Assembly (NCBI RefSeq): GCF_000236035.1
Contig: NZ_JH393257.1
Location: 1,612,787 to 1,645,724, forward strand
Reading direction: 5' to 3'
Source: Vreelandella boliviensis LC1
Lineage (GTDB): Bacteria; Pseudomonadota; Gammaproteobacteria; Pseudomonadales; Halomonadaceae
DNA length: 32,938 nt
Shown: positions 1-8,207 of the stretch, in pieces
Layout of the letters: every line of letters begins with the position of its first letter
Numbering within the stretch: the stretch's first letter is position 1
Translations under genes and position numbers: made by a program
The notes under the pieces: model-generated
Seen by the model: only the letters and a program-made list of their open reading frames with translations
Told to the model about the DNA's origin: nothing
Databases searched by the model: none

Positions 1-1
1 C

Positions 2-730
2 ATGGCAGCGGCAAAAGGGGTCACCGCATCGCTGGACAGCCTACATGCCAGCAATGGCTTTGCGGCCGCCACCAGCGATTCCACGGGCAATTGGGATGCA
101 GCGCTAGAGGGCATTGATGACTGGACACCGATTACCCGCATGACGGTGAAAAACCACGGCTGTTGTGGGCATATTTTTCCCGCCCTGGATGGCTTGAAAG
201 CGCTGCAAGTCTCCGCGCCCATCACAGCGGAGAGCATTGAATCCATCCATATCGAAGGCTACGGCGCGACTTATTCAATGTGCAATCGCCCGACTCCTTC
301 ATCGGCTCAAGAGGCGCGCTTCAGTATCCAGTATTGTATCGCCGCTTACTTGGTGCTGGGCAGGGTCAGGCTGCAGGCCTTTGAACCGCTGGCGCTGGAA
401 GATGTCCGCATCCGCGCGTTAATGCCCAAGGTGAGTGTCACAGAACGCGCCGATATTGCCGCCCGCTACCCCCGCCAGCGGATGGCCAATATCATTGTTA
501 CCACCGCTGATGGCAATACCTACCAGCACCTACAGGAGACTCGAAAAGGGGATCCAGAGGATCCCATGACCGACAATGAGCTGCTTGAAAAGTATCAGGA
601 GTTGGTAAACGGCTCGCTTTCACCTGCTGCGAGTCAGTCACTGCAAGAGGTCGTGATGTCGAGTAACCAACTGCCAGGCTCGTTTGCGTTACTGGGCGCT
701 CTGGGTTCAGTTAAAAGTGACAGACAATAA
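2..730 (+). CDS. MmgE/PrpD family protein, 5'-truncated by window edge
   Basis: The frame is open from the first bases to a stop at 728-730, giving about 242 residues. The sequence resembles the C-terminal part of the MmgE/PrpD family (2-methylcitrate dehydratase, cis-aconitate decarboxylase and relatives, usually about 450 aa): a GITASLDSLEASNGF-like stretch near the start, a KNHGCCGHIFPALDG segment (around residues 50-64) and an ERADIAARYPRQRMANI segment near residues 148-164. The ATG at position 2 lies inside the conserved fold, so it is unlikely to be the true start; the N-terminal half should lie upstream of the window. Family members act on small di- or tricarboxylates. The two TctC genes that follow on the same strand fit a carboxylate-uptake locus, but the substrate cannot be read from the sequence. 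Confidence 0.8.
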   Translation: MAAAKGVTASLDSLHASNGFAAATSDSTGNWDAALEGIDDWTPITRMTVKNHGCCGHIFPALDGLKALQVSAPITAESIESIHIEGYGATYSMCNRPTPSSAQEARFSIQYCIAAYLVLGRVRLQAFEPLALEDVRIRALMPKVSVTERADIAARYPRQRMANIIVTTADGNTYQHLQETRKGDPEDPMTDNELLEKYQELVNGSLSPAASQSLQEVVMSSNQLPGSFALLGALGSVKSDRQ

Positions 731-829
731 GTTAACCAAACCCCAATGTATCGTTGGTGGTCGGTAATTTTAGGCTGTGCCAGTATCGATAAAGTGGTTA
801 TCACAATTATAACGATTGAGGTATTTAAC

Positions 830-1807
830 GTGATTAATAAGACAACTCCTTTGCGTAAGTTAATAGCTGGCGCGGCATTCATGTCATTGGCACTTCCATT
901 AACCGCTGCAAACGCGAGTGATGAAAGCTGGCCGCAAGGCCCTGTTAGTTTTGTTATGCATACCCAGGCAGGTGGGTCGGCAGATGTGTTTATACGGACA
1001 CTCGCCGAGTCATTGGAACCACAAATTGGCCAGCCGATTGTGGTGATCAACTCTCCGGGAGGTGCGGGAGCTACCCAGATGTCGCGCCTTAAGAGTGCAA
1101 ATCCTGATGGTTTAACGCTGGGTATTAATACGTTATCCCACTTTACTGGGATGCTGACCAACTTAAACGGTGTTTTTGCACTAGATGATTTTTCCTGGAT
1201 AGCCTCTACCCAGGAGGATGTTCATATTGTTTTTGCAAACCAAACATCAGAAGTAGACAGCATTGATGCGCTGATTGATAAAGCCAAAGAGGGTGGCGGT
1301 AAAGTTAGTGTGGGCGGGTTTGGCCCTCGAGGATCCACACAAAATATCGCTATTTCAATGCTTGAGAATGCGGCTAATGTCGAGTTTGAATGGATTGCAT
1401 ACAACGGCACCCCTGACATTGTAGCCGCCGTGATGGGCGGGCATGTGGACGTGGGGGTTTCTAACCTGAGTGCGTTAAAAACATTTTTTGATGCCGAAAG
1501 AATCCAGGGGCTTGGCGTCATCGCTGATGAGCGCCTAGCGGCTCTTCCAGATGTTCCTACTTTTTCTGAGCAAGGCGTTGATGTAGATACCAGTTGGGTA
1601 CAGGTTCGGGGTGTATTTGGGCCAGCAGGCATCCCTGTAGAAACGCAGCAACAAATTGCTGATGCCTTTCATGAGGCCATGAAGAGCGAGCATTATCAAA
1701 CCTATGCCCGTAATGCGGGAATTACCGACTCTTGGATGGGGCCGGAAGCTTACACCGAGTTTGCGTATCGCATTAGCGAGGTGGCTAGCGCTGAATTAGA
1801 CCAGTAG
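830..1807 (+). CDS. TctC-type periplasmic substrate-binding protein (TTT family), copy 1
   Basis: This is a solute-binding protein of the tripartite tricarboxylate transporter (TTT) family, which captures a carboxylate in the periplasm and delivers it to TctAB. I chose the GTG at 830, preceded by a TTGAGG-type ribosome site at 815-820, because it starts a normal signal peptide (basic INKTTPLRK, then a hydrophobic run to ANA-S). The longer open frame from 746 would add 28 unlikely residues. Length is 325 aa, usual for the family. The PGGAGATQMSRLKSANPDG segment and the VGGFGPRGSTQ segment are typical ligand-loop regions. The protein is strongly similar along its whole length to the next gene, a clear tandem paralog. 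The membrane partners TctB and TctA are encoded from 9684 onward. Confidence 0.9.
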   Translation: MINKTTPLRKLIAGAAFMSLALPLTAANASDESWPQGPVSFVMHTQAGGSADVFIRTLAESLEPQIGQPIVVINSPGGAGATQMSRLKSANPDGLTLGINTLSHFTGMLTNLNGVFALDDFSWIASTQEDVHIVFANQTSEVDSIDALIDKAKEGGGKVSVGGFGPRGSTQNIAISMLENAANVEFEWIAYNGTPDIVAAVMGGHVDVGVSNLSALKTFFDAERIQGLGVIADERLAALPDVPTFSEQGVDVDTSWVQVRGVFGPAGIPVETQQQIADAFHEAMKSEHYQTYARNAGITDSWMGPEAYTEFAYRISEVASAELDQ

Positions 1808-1866
1808 GTTTTGAACGTTAGTGGTTTTTAGTTTTGCTAACTGGGAGTGAGTAACTAACAGCTCTT

Positions 1867-1894
1867 AGTTGGTGAAAATAAGTTGGTGAAAATA
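1867..1894. repeat. 14-bp tandem duplication
   Basis: AGTTGGTGAAAATA occurs twice head to tail (1867-1880 and 1881-1894) in the spacer between the two tctC genes. It is a perfect direct duplication. No function is evident. Confidence 0.85.
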
Positions 1895-1930
1895 AAATTT
1901 CAACTGCTTTTTAATGACGCAATAACAATT

Positions 1931-1953
1931 AGCTATAAAAGAGCTATAAAAAG
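1931..1953. repeat. 11/12-bp tandem duplication before tctC copy 2
   Basis: AGCTATAAAAG is followed directly by AGCTATAAAAAG, the second copy running into the AAGAGGTG ribosome-binding region of the tctC gene that starts at 1966. Together with the 14-bp duplication just upstream, it suggests a spacer prone to slippage. Confidence 0.75.
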
Positions 1954-1965
1954 AGGTGCACGCCC

Positions 1966-2946
1966 ATGTTTGCTAAAAAAAGAAACGTAATATCAAAGGT
2001 GCTATTAGGCGCTACAGCCATATCAGTAATGGCGACAAGCGTTATGGCGACTGCCAATGAAGAATCATGGCCCCAAGATACGGTTCGCATCATTATGCAC
2101 ACCAAAGCGGGTGGTTCCGCCGATGTGTTTATGCGTACGCTTGCTGAATCGCTGGAGCCTCAGATTGGCCAATCTATTGCGATTATAAACTCCCCAGGCG
2201 GCGGTGGTGCTAGTCAAATGTCGCGGGTACGCTCTGCAGAGCCTGACGGGCTGACGCTGGCTGTTAATACCCTTTCCCACTTCACCGGCATGCTAACGAA
2301 TTTGGAAGGCGTGTTTGCCATTGATGATTTTAGCTGGATTGCAACGGCGCAGTCTGATCCCAACTTGATCTGGACACAAACCGACTCACCGATAGGTGAT
2401 CTGGATGATTTGATTAATGAAGCTAAACAGCGCGATGGAAAAGTAACCGTTGGTGGGTTTGGGCCGCAAGGTTCTACGCAGCATATCGGCATGAGCATGT
2501 TGGAGAATGTCGCCGATGTGGAGTTTGAGTGGGTGCCTTTTAATGCCACGCCCGACATTGTTGCCGCTGTGTTAGGTGGCCATATAGATGTGGGTATGTC
2601 CAACTTAAGCGGTGCTCAGGCCTATTTTGACGCGGGCCGTTTGAAAGGGCTCGGGGTGCATGGCGAGGAGCGGCTAGAGAGTCTTCCCGATGTGGCTACT
2701 TTTGAAGAGCAAGGCTACGAGGTTGATTCAAGCTGGGTTCAGGTTCGCGGCATATTTGGCCCTGCCGGGATGCCCATGGAGCTGCAGCAACAAATTGCCG
2801 ATGCTTTCCACGAGGCGATGAAAACCGAGCATTACCAGGCTTATGCGCGTAGCGCCGGCGTAACAGACTCCTGGATGGACCCAGAAGAGTTTACCGAGTT
2901 TGCTTATCGAATTAGTGAAATCGCCCAGGAAGAGCTAGACAAATAA
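1966..2946 (+). CDS. TctC-type periplasmic substrate-binding protein (TTT family), copy 2
   Basis: This is the second TTT-family periplasmic carboxylate-binding protein, 326 aa. The ATG has an AAGAGG ribosome site about 10 bases upstream. A signal peptide is visible: basic MFAKKRNVISK, hydrophobic core, then a cleavage site near MATA-NEES. Most of the mature protein aligns with copy 1 (ESWPQ, MHTKAGGSADVFMRTLAESLEPQIGQ, SNLSG, SSWVQVRGIFGPAG, HEAMK..HYQ.YAR). Divergent patches lie at 'IATAQSDPNLIWTQTDSPIGDLDDL' versus the equivalent stretch of copy 1, where differences in ligand or partner contacts could sit. The gene ends just before a strong hairpin. Two binding proteins with one visible TctBA pair suggests two ligands sharing a channel, or one recent duplicate. 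Confidence 0.9.
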   Translation: MFAKKRNVISKVLLGATAISVMATSVMATANEESWPQDTVRIIMHTKAGGSADVFMRTLAESLEPQIGQSIAIINSPGGGGASQMSRVRSAEPDGLTLAVNTLSHFTGMLTNLEGVFAIDDFSWIATAQSDPNLIWTQTDSPIGDLDDLINEAKQRDGKVTVGGFGPQGSTQHIGMSMLENVADVEFEWVPFNATPDIVAAVLGGHIDVGMSNLSGAQAYFDAGRLKGLGVHGEERLESLPDVATFEEQGYEVDSSWVQVRGIFGPAGMPMELQQQIADAFHEAMKTEHYQAYARSAGVTDSWMDPEEFTEFAYRISEIAQEELDK

Positions 2947-2969
2947 AATCACTGTTATTTATATGCTTT

Positions 2970-2995
2970 AATGCGGCGAATCTCTTCGCCGCATT
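2970..2995 (+). terminator. Hairpin after tctC copy 2
   Basis: A perfect 11-bp stem (AATGCGGCGAA / TTCGCCGCATT) closes a TCTC loop 23 bases after the tctC stop. The downstream tract is only weakly T-rich, so this may be a terminator or a 3'-end protecting hairpin that keeps binding-protein mRNA abundant. Confidence 0.65.
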
Positions 2996-3120
2996 CTAGT
3001 GCTTTCCTTACTCCTTGATATTTTTATCTCCCGCCTTCGCTATAACAATTTGATAGTCAGACCCTTATTTTTCGTCAATGGAAGATATAAAGCATTGTGG
3101 TCAAAATAACTGTTAGCGCT

Positions 3121-3165
3121 TTATTTCTAATGGCTACTTATTGCTATTAACGACTTATTTCTAAT
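3121..3165. repeat. Direct repeat TTATTTCTAAT upstream of the catabolic operon
   Basis: TTATTTCTAAT occurs at 3121-3131 and again at 3155-3165, 34 bp apart start to start, in the AT-rich stretch just before the gene at 3202. It may be part of the promoter or a regulator site; nothing further identifies it. Confidence 0.4.
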
Positions 3166-3201
3166 AACCCTGCAAATAATAACGTATTAGAGGATCTGGT
3201 T

Positions 3202-3999
3202 ATGAACCAAGAATCATTAGTGTCTTATTCAGTTGAAAATGGTATTGCCCTGCTTACCCTGAACCGCCCCGATAAACGCAACGCCATGAGCGATGCCATG
3301 CGCGCTGAGTTAGTCGCCCATTTAGTCAATATCCGCACGGATCGCTCGGTGCGTGCCTTGATACTCACCGGAAGCGGCAAAGGGTTCTGCGCAGGCGGCG
3401 ATATCGCCGGTATGAAAACCCGGATGGAAGCCGACCCCGCCACGGTTGGTTTTAACGGTTGGGAGCGCCAGCAAGGCGTTCACTATGCGGCTAGCCTGTT
3501 GCTTAACTTACCCATTCCGACCATTGCCGCTGTGAATGGTGCGGCTGCTGGCTTGGGCGCGGATTTAGCGCTCTCCTGCGATTTTGTGATCGCCTCTGAC
3601 TTCGCCCACTTTACCTGGGCTTATATTGCCCGTGGGTTGGTTCCTGATGGCGGTGGCATGTACTTCCTGCCACGCCGGGTCGGGCTGCCGCGTGCCAAGG
3701 CACTGATTTTCAGTGGTCGGCGGGTCAATGCCGATGAGGCGTTGCAGCTAGGCATTGTGGATCAGCGCTGCAGTGCGGATGAATTGCTCAGCACAGCCCA
3801 TGCCATGGCTGACGAAATGAGCAGCGGTTCACGCACGGCAGTGGCGCTGACCAAGTCAATTATCAACAAAAGCTACGAAATGTCCGAGCAGCAGGTGTTT
3901 GCTGAAGGCAGCAAAGCCCAGGGCATCTGCTACACCTCTGAAGAGCACCGTACCTCGGTGCAGGCATTCCTTGACCGCATGAAGGAGGCTCAACAATGA
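3202..3999 (+). CDS. Enoyl-CoA hydratase/isomerase family protein (PaaG-like)
   Basis: This is a crotonase-fold protein of 265 aa, the usual length. The start is preceded by AGAGGATCTG. The CoA-binding region (LNRPDKRNAMSD, residues 20-31), oxyanion-hole motif FCAGGDI (62-68) and GAAAGLGADLAL (113-124) are present. The two catalytic glutamates of classical hydratase-1 are not: the first is Ala (GLGAD) and the second is Asp149 in GLVPDGGG. This Asp-only pattern is known from PaaG, which isomerises ring-1,2-epoxyphenylacetyl-CoA and also acts as a delta3,delta2-enoyl-CoA isomerase. I therefore infer isomerase rather than hydratase activity. It is the first gene of a tightly packed operon; the next gene overlaps its stop by 4 bp (ATGA). 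Confidence 0.87.
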   Translation: MNQESLVSYSVENGIALLTLNRPDKRNAMSDAMRAELVAHLVNIRTDRSVRALILTGSGKGFCAGGDIAGMKTRMEADPATVGFNGWERQQGVHYAASLLLNLPIPTIAAVNGAAAGLGADLALSCDFVIASDFAHFTWAYIARGLVPDGGGMYFLPRRVGLPRAKALIFSGRRVNADEALQLGIVDQRCSADELLSTAHAMADEMSSGSRTAVALTKSIINKSYEMSEQQVFAEGSKAQGICYTSEEHRTSVQAFLDRMKEAQQ

Positions 4000-6110
4000 G
4001 TCAAATTAACGCCCTCCTGAACCCTAGAAGCATCGCGGTTATCGGTGCATCTGCAGACCCTAAAAAAACCTCCGGGCTGCCGGTTTCTTATTTGCTTAAG
4101 CATGGCTTTAAAGGCCCGATTTATCCGGTTAACCCGAAAGCAACCGAGATTCAGGGACTAACGTGTTATCCCAGTGTCGAAGCGCTACCCGAAGCACCCG
4201 ATGTGGGGCTTGTGTTGCTGAATGCCAAGCGCAGTATCGATGCCGTGCGTTCCCTGGCTAAAATGGGCTGCCAGGCGGCGGTGGTATTGGCCAGCGGCTA
4301 TGCCGAAGCTGGTGAGGAAGGCCAAGTGTTACAAGATGAGCTAATGGCTGCCGCCGGTTCCATGCGACTCCTCGGCCCCAATACCATCGGGTTGGTTAAT
4401 TTATCGGCGGGCATTCCGCTCTCGGCCAGCGGCGCGCTGGAAGTCAGCGAGCTGCCCAAGGGTAGTGTCGCGGTGGTCTCCCAAAGTGGCGGCATTCTAG
4501 GCGCGCTTCTGTCGCGGGCCGCCGGGCGGGGCATTGGGTTATCGTCGCTGATTGCCACCAGTAATGAGGTGGATTTGGAAGTCAGCGATTTTGTTGACTA
4601 CCTGGTTGATGATCCGCATACCAAAGTGATTGCGCTGTATCTGGAGAGTGTTCGTCACCCGGCGCGCTTCCGAGAGGTTGCCCTGCGCGCGCGGGCAGCG
4701 GGCAAGCCGCTGGTGGTATTCAAAATTGGTCGTTCCGAAGCCGGTGCCAGCGCGGCAAGCTCCCACACCGGTGCCCTGGCGGGGGAAGATCGGGTTTACG
4801 ATGCCTTCTTCCGTGAATTGGGGGTTATCCGGGTTAATACCTTTGACGAGTTCTTGGACGTGCCCGCAGTGCTAGTCGCTGGCCGCCAGCTGGCCGGGCG
4901 TCGCGTCGCCGTGCTGACCTCAACCGGGGGCGCCGGTACGCTGATTGCCGATAGTCTGGGCGTCAACGGCTTCGATACGCCTGCGCCGGATCACGCTACC
5001 GCAGAAAAACTGCGCGCCTTGCAAGGCGATACACCGACCGCGCTCGACCGTAACCCCATCGACGTGACCCTGGCGGGGCTGCAGCCCGACTTGCTGCGCC
5101 AAGCCATTCGCATTCTGTTGGAAAGCAACAGCTACGATGCCTTGATCGTGATTATTGGTTCGTCCGGCTTGGCGATGCCTGACCTTGTGGTCGGGGCAAT
5201 CAGCGACAGCCTGGCGACCAACAATAAGCCGCTGCTGGCCTACGTTAGCCCCTACGCCCCGAGCACGCTGCAGCGTTTGAACCGCGCCTCAATTCCAGGC
5301 TTTAGCTCACCGGAAAGCTGCAGTGCGGTGCTGGAAGCGCTGCACTTTATTGGCCGACCTTTGCTTAGTGGCGGCGAGTCACCACGGGTAGCGTTACCCG
5401 ATCTAAGTGCCTTGCCTAATGGTTCAGTTGACGAAGCCGCCGCCAAGCAGCTGTTCGCTAAGGCAGGCATTAGCGTACCGCCTAGCCGGGTGGTGCACTC
5501 CCGCGAAGAGGCGGAGCACGCGGCCAAAGAGCTGGACGCCCCCGTGGTGCTCAAGGTAATGGATGCCAGCCTGCTGCATAAAAGTGATATTGGTGGCGTT
5601 GCACTGCATTTGAATGGCGACACTATGGGCCAGCGGTTTGATCAGATGGTGAGCGACGTTGAAGCCCACGTTGCTCGACGCCCCGATACCTTTCTGGTGG
5701 AAGCCATGGTGGCGGGTGGGCACGAGCTGATCCTCGGTGCTAACCGTGATGCGTTGGGCACGGCCATCCTGCTCGGCGCAGGTGGCGTCACGGCGGAGCT
5801 GTTCAAAGACACCGCCATCCGCTTGCTGCCAGAGCAAGGGGGGCTAACCCTGGAGCAGGCGCAAGAAATGATGCAGCAGCTGACGACGTGGCCACTGCTC
5901 GACGGCTATCGTGGTGCGCCACGGCGTGATACTGAGGCGCTGGCCCAAGCCATTGTTTCTTTCTCTGCGCTGGCCGCTGCACTAGGCGAACGCCTGACCA
6001 CCGCTGAAATTAATCCGCTGTTTGTGATGCCGGAGGGTCAAGGCGTCGTGGCCGCTGATGCGGTACTGGTACTGGAGGATGGCGCGGTGGGAGGTAGCTC
6101 TCATGGCTGA
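3996..6110 (+). CDS. NDP-forming acyl-CoA synthetase (alpha-beta fusion)
   Basis: This 704-residue protein should activate a carboxylate to its CoA thioester, with ATP giving ADP and phosphate. The N-terminal CoA-binding Rossmann domain (about 5-130, IAVIGASADPKKTSG) is followed by succinyl-CoA-ligase-like domains (about 150-460; SQSGGILGALLSRAA at 162-176) and a C-terminal ATP-grasp domain (about 480-700; KVMDASLLHKSDIGGV). His257 in ASSHTGALAG matches the phospho-histidine of ADP-forming acetyl-CoA synthetases. The gene overlaps the crotonase gene before it by 4 bp and the FadB-like gene after it by 8 bp, so the three are surely one transcript. It is probably the activating step for the acid imported by the TTT transporter. 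The acyl group cannot be predicted. Confidence 0.9.
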   Translation: MSQINALLNPRSIAVIGASADPKKTSGLPVSYLLKHGFKGPIYPVNPKATEIQGLTCYPSVEALPEAPDVGLVLLNAKRSIDAVRSLAKMGCQAAVVLASGYAEAGEEGQVLQDELMAAAGSMRLLGPNTIGLVNLSAGIPLSASGALEVSELPKGSVAVVSQSGGILGALLSRAAGRGIGLSSLIATSNEVDLEVSDFVDYLVDDPHTKVIALYLESVRHPARFREVALRARAAGKPLVVFKIGRSEAGASAASSHTGALAGEDRVYDAFFRELGVIRVNTFDEFLDVPAVLVAGRQLAGRRVAVLTSTGGAGTLIADSLGVNGFDTPAPDHATAEKLRALQGDTPTALDRNPIDVTLAGLQPDLLRQAIRILLESNSYDALIVIIGSSGLAMPDLVVGAISDSLATNNKPLLAYVSPYAPSTLQRLNRASIPGFSSPESCSAVLEALHFIGRPLLSGGESPRVALPDLSALPNGSVDEAAAKQLFAKAGISVPPSRVVHSREEAEHAAKELDAPVVLKVMDASLLHKSDIGGVALHLNGDTMGQRFDQMVSDVEAHVARRPDTFLVEAMVAGGHELILGANRDALGTAILLGAGGVTAELFKDTAIRLLPEQGGLTLEQAQEMMQQLTTWPLLDGYRGAPRRDTEALAQAIVSFSALAAALGERLTTAEINPLFVMPEGQGVVAADAVLVLEDGAVGGSSHG

Positions 6111-8202
6111 TTCACCCATCATTTCACCCACCGCAGGCCGCGTTCACCTTAGCCAGGAAGGGCAGATCGCCATCATTACCCTGGATAACCCACCGGTGAA
6201 TAGCAGCAACGACGCGGTGCGCCGAGGTATTTTGGCCGCGCTGGACAAGATTGATACCCAGCAATGTCGCGCCGTGGTGCTGATGGGCAAAGGCCCAAAC
6301 CTGATGGCGGGGGCCGACCTGCGTGAGCTAGAAAATGAACCTACTGAACCCACGCTGCCCCAAGTCACCGCTGCGCTCAGCGCTTTTCCACTGCCGGTGA
6401 TTGCGGTGATCAGCGGCCATACCCTGGGCGGCGGGCTAGAGCTTGCCTTAGCCTGCGACAGCCGCATTGCCACCCCCACCGCGCTGCTGGGGCTACCCGA
6501 AGTCACGGTAGGCGTAATCCCAGGCGCAGGCGGCACCCAGCGCCTGCCAAGGGTGGTGGGCCTGGCCAAGGCGCTGGAGATGATCGTTTCCGGTAAGCCG
6601 ATTACGGCGCTTGACGCCCATAAGGTCGGATTAGTCGACGAGCTCCTCCACGCCACAGAGGGCGAGGCGTCGGATACCGAGGCATTCGATCAGGTTCTGG
6701 CTTACGCCAACCGCTACCAGGGTGGCAAACAGCCACTAGCAGAACGCGATGTGCCTCCGGCGGATGAGCAAGCACTGCAGGTCCAGGTTAACAAGCTGCT
6801 GGCACGTACCCGCGGCTTACCCGCGGCACCGGTCGCTGCCGAGGTGGTGATGCAAGCGGCTACGCATAGTTTTAGCGCCGGGATTGCCGATGAGCGAGCC
6901 CAGTTTCTGGCCCTGCGCGGCAGCGAGTCGGCCCAGGCGTTGCGCTACCTGTTCTTTGCCGAGCGTGAAAAACCCTTTGAGCCCACCCAGCACGTTCAGG
7001 CCGCGCAGGTATCGCGTATCTCGGTAGTGGGCGCAGGCACCATGGGTAGCGGTATTGCTCTTTGTGCCCTTAATGCAGGCTATAGCGTTGATCTATTGGA
7101 GTTAAACGATAAGGCGCTCGAAGCGGGTGTGGCGCGGATTACCCAGGCGTTGGATGAAGGGGTTAAACGTCAGCTGTTAACCCAGGCACAGCGCGACAGC
7201 AGCCTGTCCCGCTTGAAGCCGACACAGCAGTTACCCGAGGTGGCCGGTACCGACTTGGTGATTGAGGCCATTGTGGAAGATTTGGCCATCAAGCGCTCGC
7301 TGTTTGCCGATTTGGCCAAGTGGGTCAGCGAAAGTACGCTGCTGGCCAGTAATACCTCCTACCTGGATATTGATCAGATTGCCGAGGGTATCCCCCACCC
7401 GGAGCGCGTACTGGGGCTACATTTTTTCAGTCCGGCAGACCGCATGCCGTTAATGGAGATCGTGCGCTGCCAAATTACCAGCGAGCAGACCTTGAGCACT
7501 GCTGTGAGCGTTGCGCGGCGGCTCAAGAAAAAGGCGATAGTGGTTGCCAACTCTTGGGGTTTTGTGGGCAATCGGCTCTACGCCGCCTATCGGCGCCAGT
7601 GCGAGTTTATGCTCGAAGAGGGAGCCAGCCCCGAGCAGATCGATGCCGCTCTGGAAGCTTACGGTTTTGCCATGGGGCCCTTCAAAGTGGCGGATATGTC
7701 CGGATTGGATATCGCCTGGAAAATGCGCCAGCAAACCGCCGATACTCGCCACCTTAGGCGCTACGTGGGGATACCCGACCTGATCTGCGAAGCGGGCCGT
7801 TTAGGGCGTAAAACCGGCAGTGGGTATTACCGCTACGACAACACAATGCAGCCTGCTTCAGACCCAAAGGTCGCCCAGCTAATTGCACACTACCGGGAAG
7901 AGCACGCCATCACGCCCCAAGCATTTAGTGAGCAGGACATCCAGCAGCGCGCCGTACATGCCTTGATCAACGAAGCCCTGCTGTTGCTGGAAGAGGGCGT
8001 ATGCCAGCGGCCCGCGGATATCGATATTGCGTTGGTCAATGGTTACGGCTTCCCCCGCTGGCGGGGAGGGCCTCTCTTTATTGCCCAGCAGATGAGCGGG
8101 GACGAGTTGGCAAGCGCGCTGGACAAATTAGCGGAGGTCAGCGGTAAAGGCCACCAGCGAGCTAGTCTGCAGCGCCTGAACGTTCAGAATTCCGAGGAGT
8201 GA
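6103..8202 (+). CDS. Bifunctional enoyl-CoA hydratase / 3-hydroxyacyl-CoA dehydrogenase (FadB/FadJ-like)
   Basis: This is a 699-residue multifunctional beta-oxidation enzyme. Residues 1-190 are a crotonase domain that retains both catalytic glutamates (Glu113 in GGGLELAL, Glu133 in LPEVTVG) and the PGAGGTQRLPR loop. The NAD-binding dehydrogenase domain starts with VVGAGTMGSG at about 308-317, has HFFSPADRMPLMEIV as its catalytic-His region, and ends with the C-terminal dimer domain (NGYGFPRWRGGP). I chose the ATG at 6103 because GGGAGGT lies 8 bases upstream; the longer frame from 6058 is not needed. Unlike the PaaG-like gene at 3202, the hydratase site here looks intact. It should hydrate an enoyl-CoA and oxidise it to the 3-ketoacyl-CoA used by the thiolase encoded next. 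Confidence 0.92.
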   Translation: MADSPIISPTAGRVHLSQEGQIAIITLDNPPVNSSNDAVRRGILAALDKIDTQQCRAVVLMGKGPNLMAGADLRELENEPTEPTLPQVTAALSAFPLPVIAVISGHTLGGGLELALACDSRIATPTALLGLPEVTVGVIPGAGGTQRLPRVVGLAKALEMIVSGKPITALDAHKVGLVDELLHATEGEASDTEAFDQVLAYANRYQGGKQPLAERDVPPADEQALQVQVNKLLARTRGLPAAPVAAEVVMQAATHSFSAGIADERAQFLALRGSESAQALRYLFFAEREKPFEPTQHVQAAQVSRISVVGAGTMGSGIALCALNAGYSVDLLELNDKALEAGVARITQALDEGVKRQLLTQAQRDSSLSRLKPTQQLPEVAGTDLVIEAIVEDLAIKRSLFADLAKWVSESTLLASNTSYLDIDQIAEGIPHPERVLGLHFFSPADRMPLMEIVRCQITSEQTLSTAVSVARRLKKKAIVVANSWGFVGNRLYAAYRRQCEFMLEEGASPEQIDAALEAYGFAMGPFKVADMSGLDIAWKMRQQTADTRHLRRYVGIPDLICEAGRLGRKTGSGYYRYDNTMQPASDPKVAQLIAHYREEHAITPQAFSEQDIQQRAVHALINEALLLLEEGVCQRPADIDIALVNGYGFPRWRGGPLFIAQQMSGDELASALDKLAEVSGKGHQRASLQRLNVQNSEE

Positions 8203-8207
8203 GCATC

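Noticed and set aside
746..829. N-terminal extension of tctC copy 1 from ATG 746
   Set aside because: The GTG at 830 has a better-placed ribosome site and starts a proper signal peptide, like the paralog at 1966.
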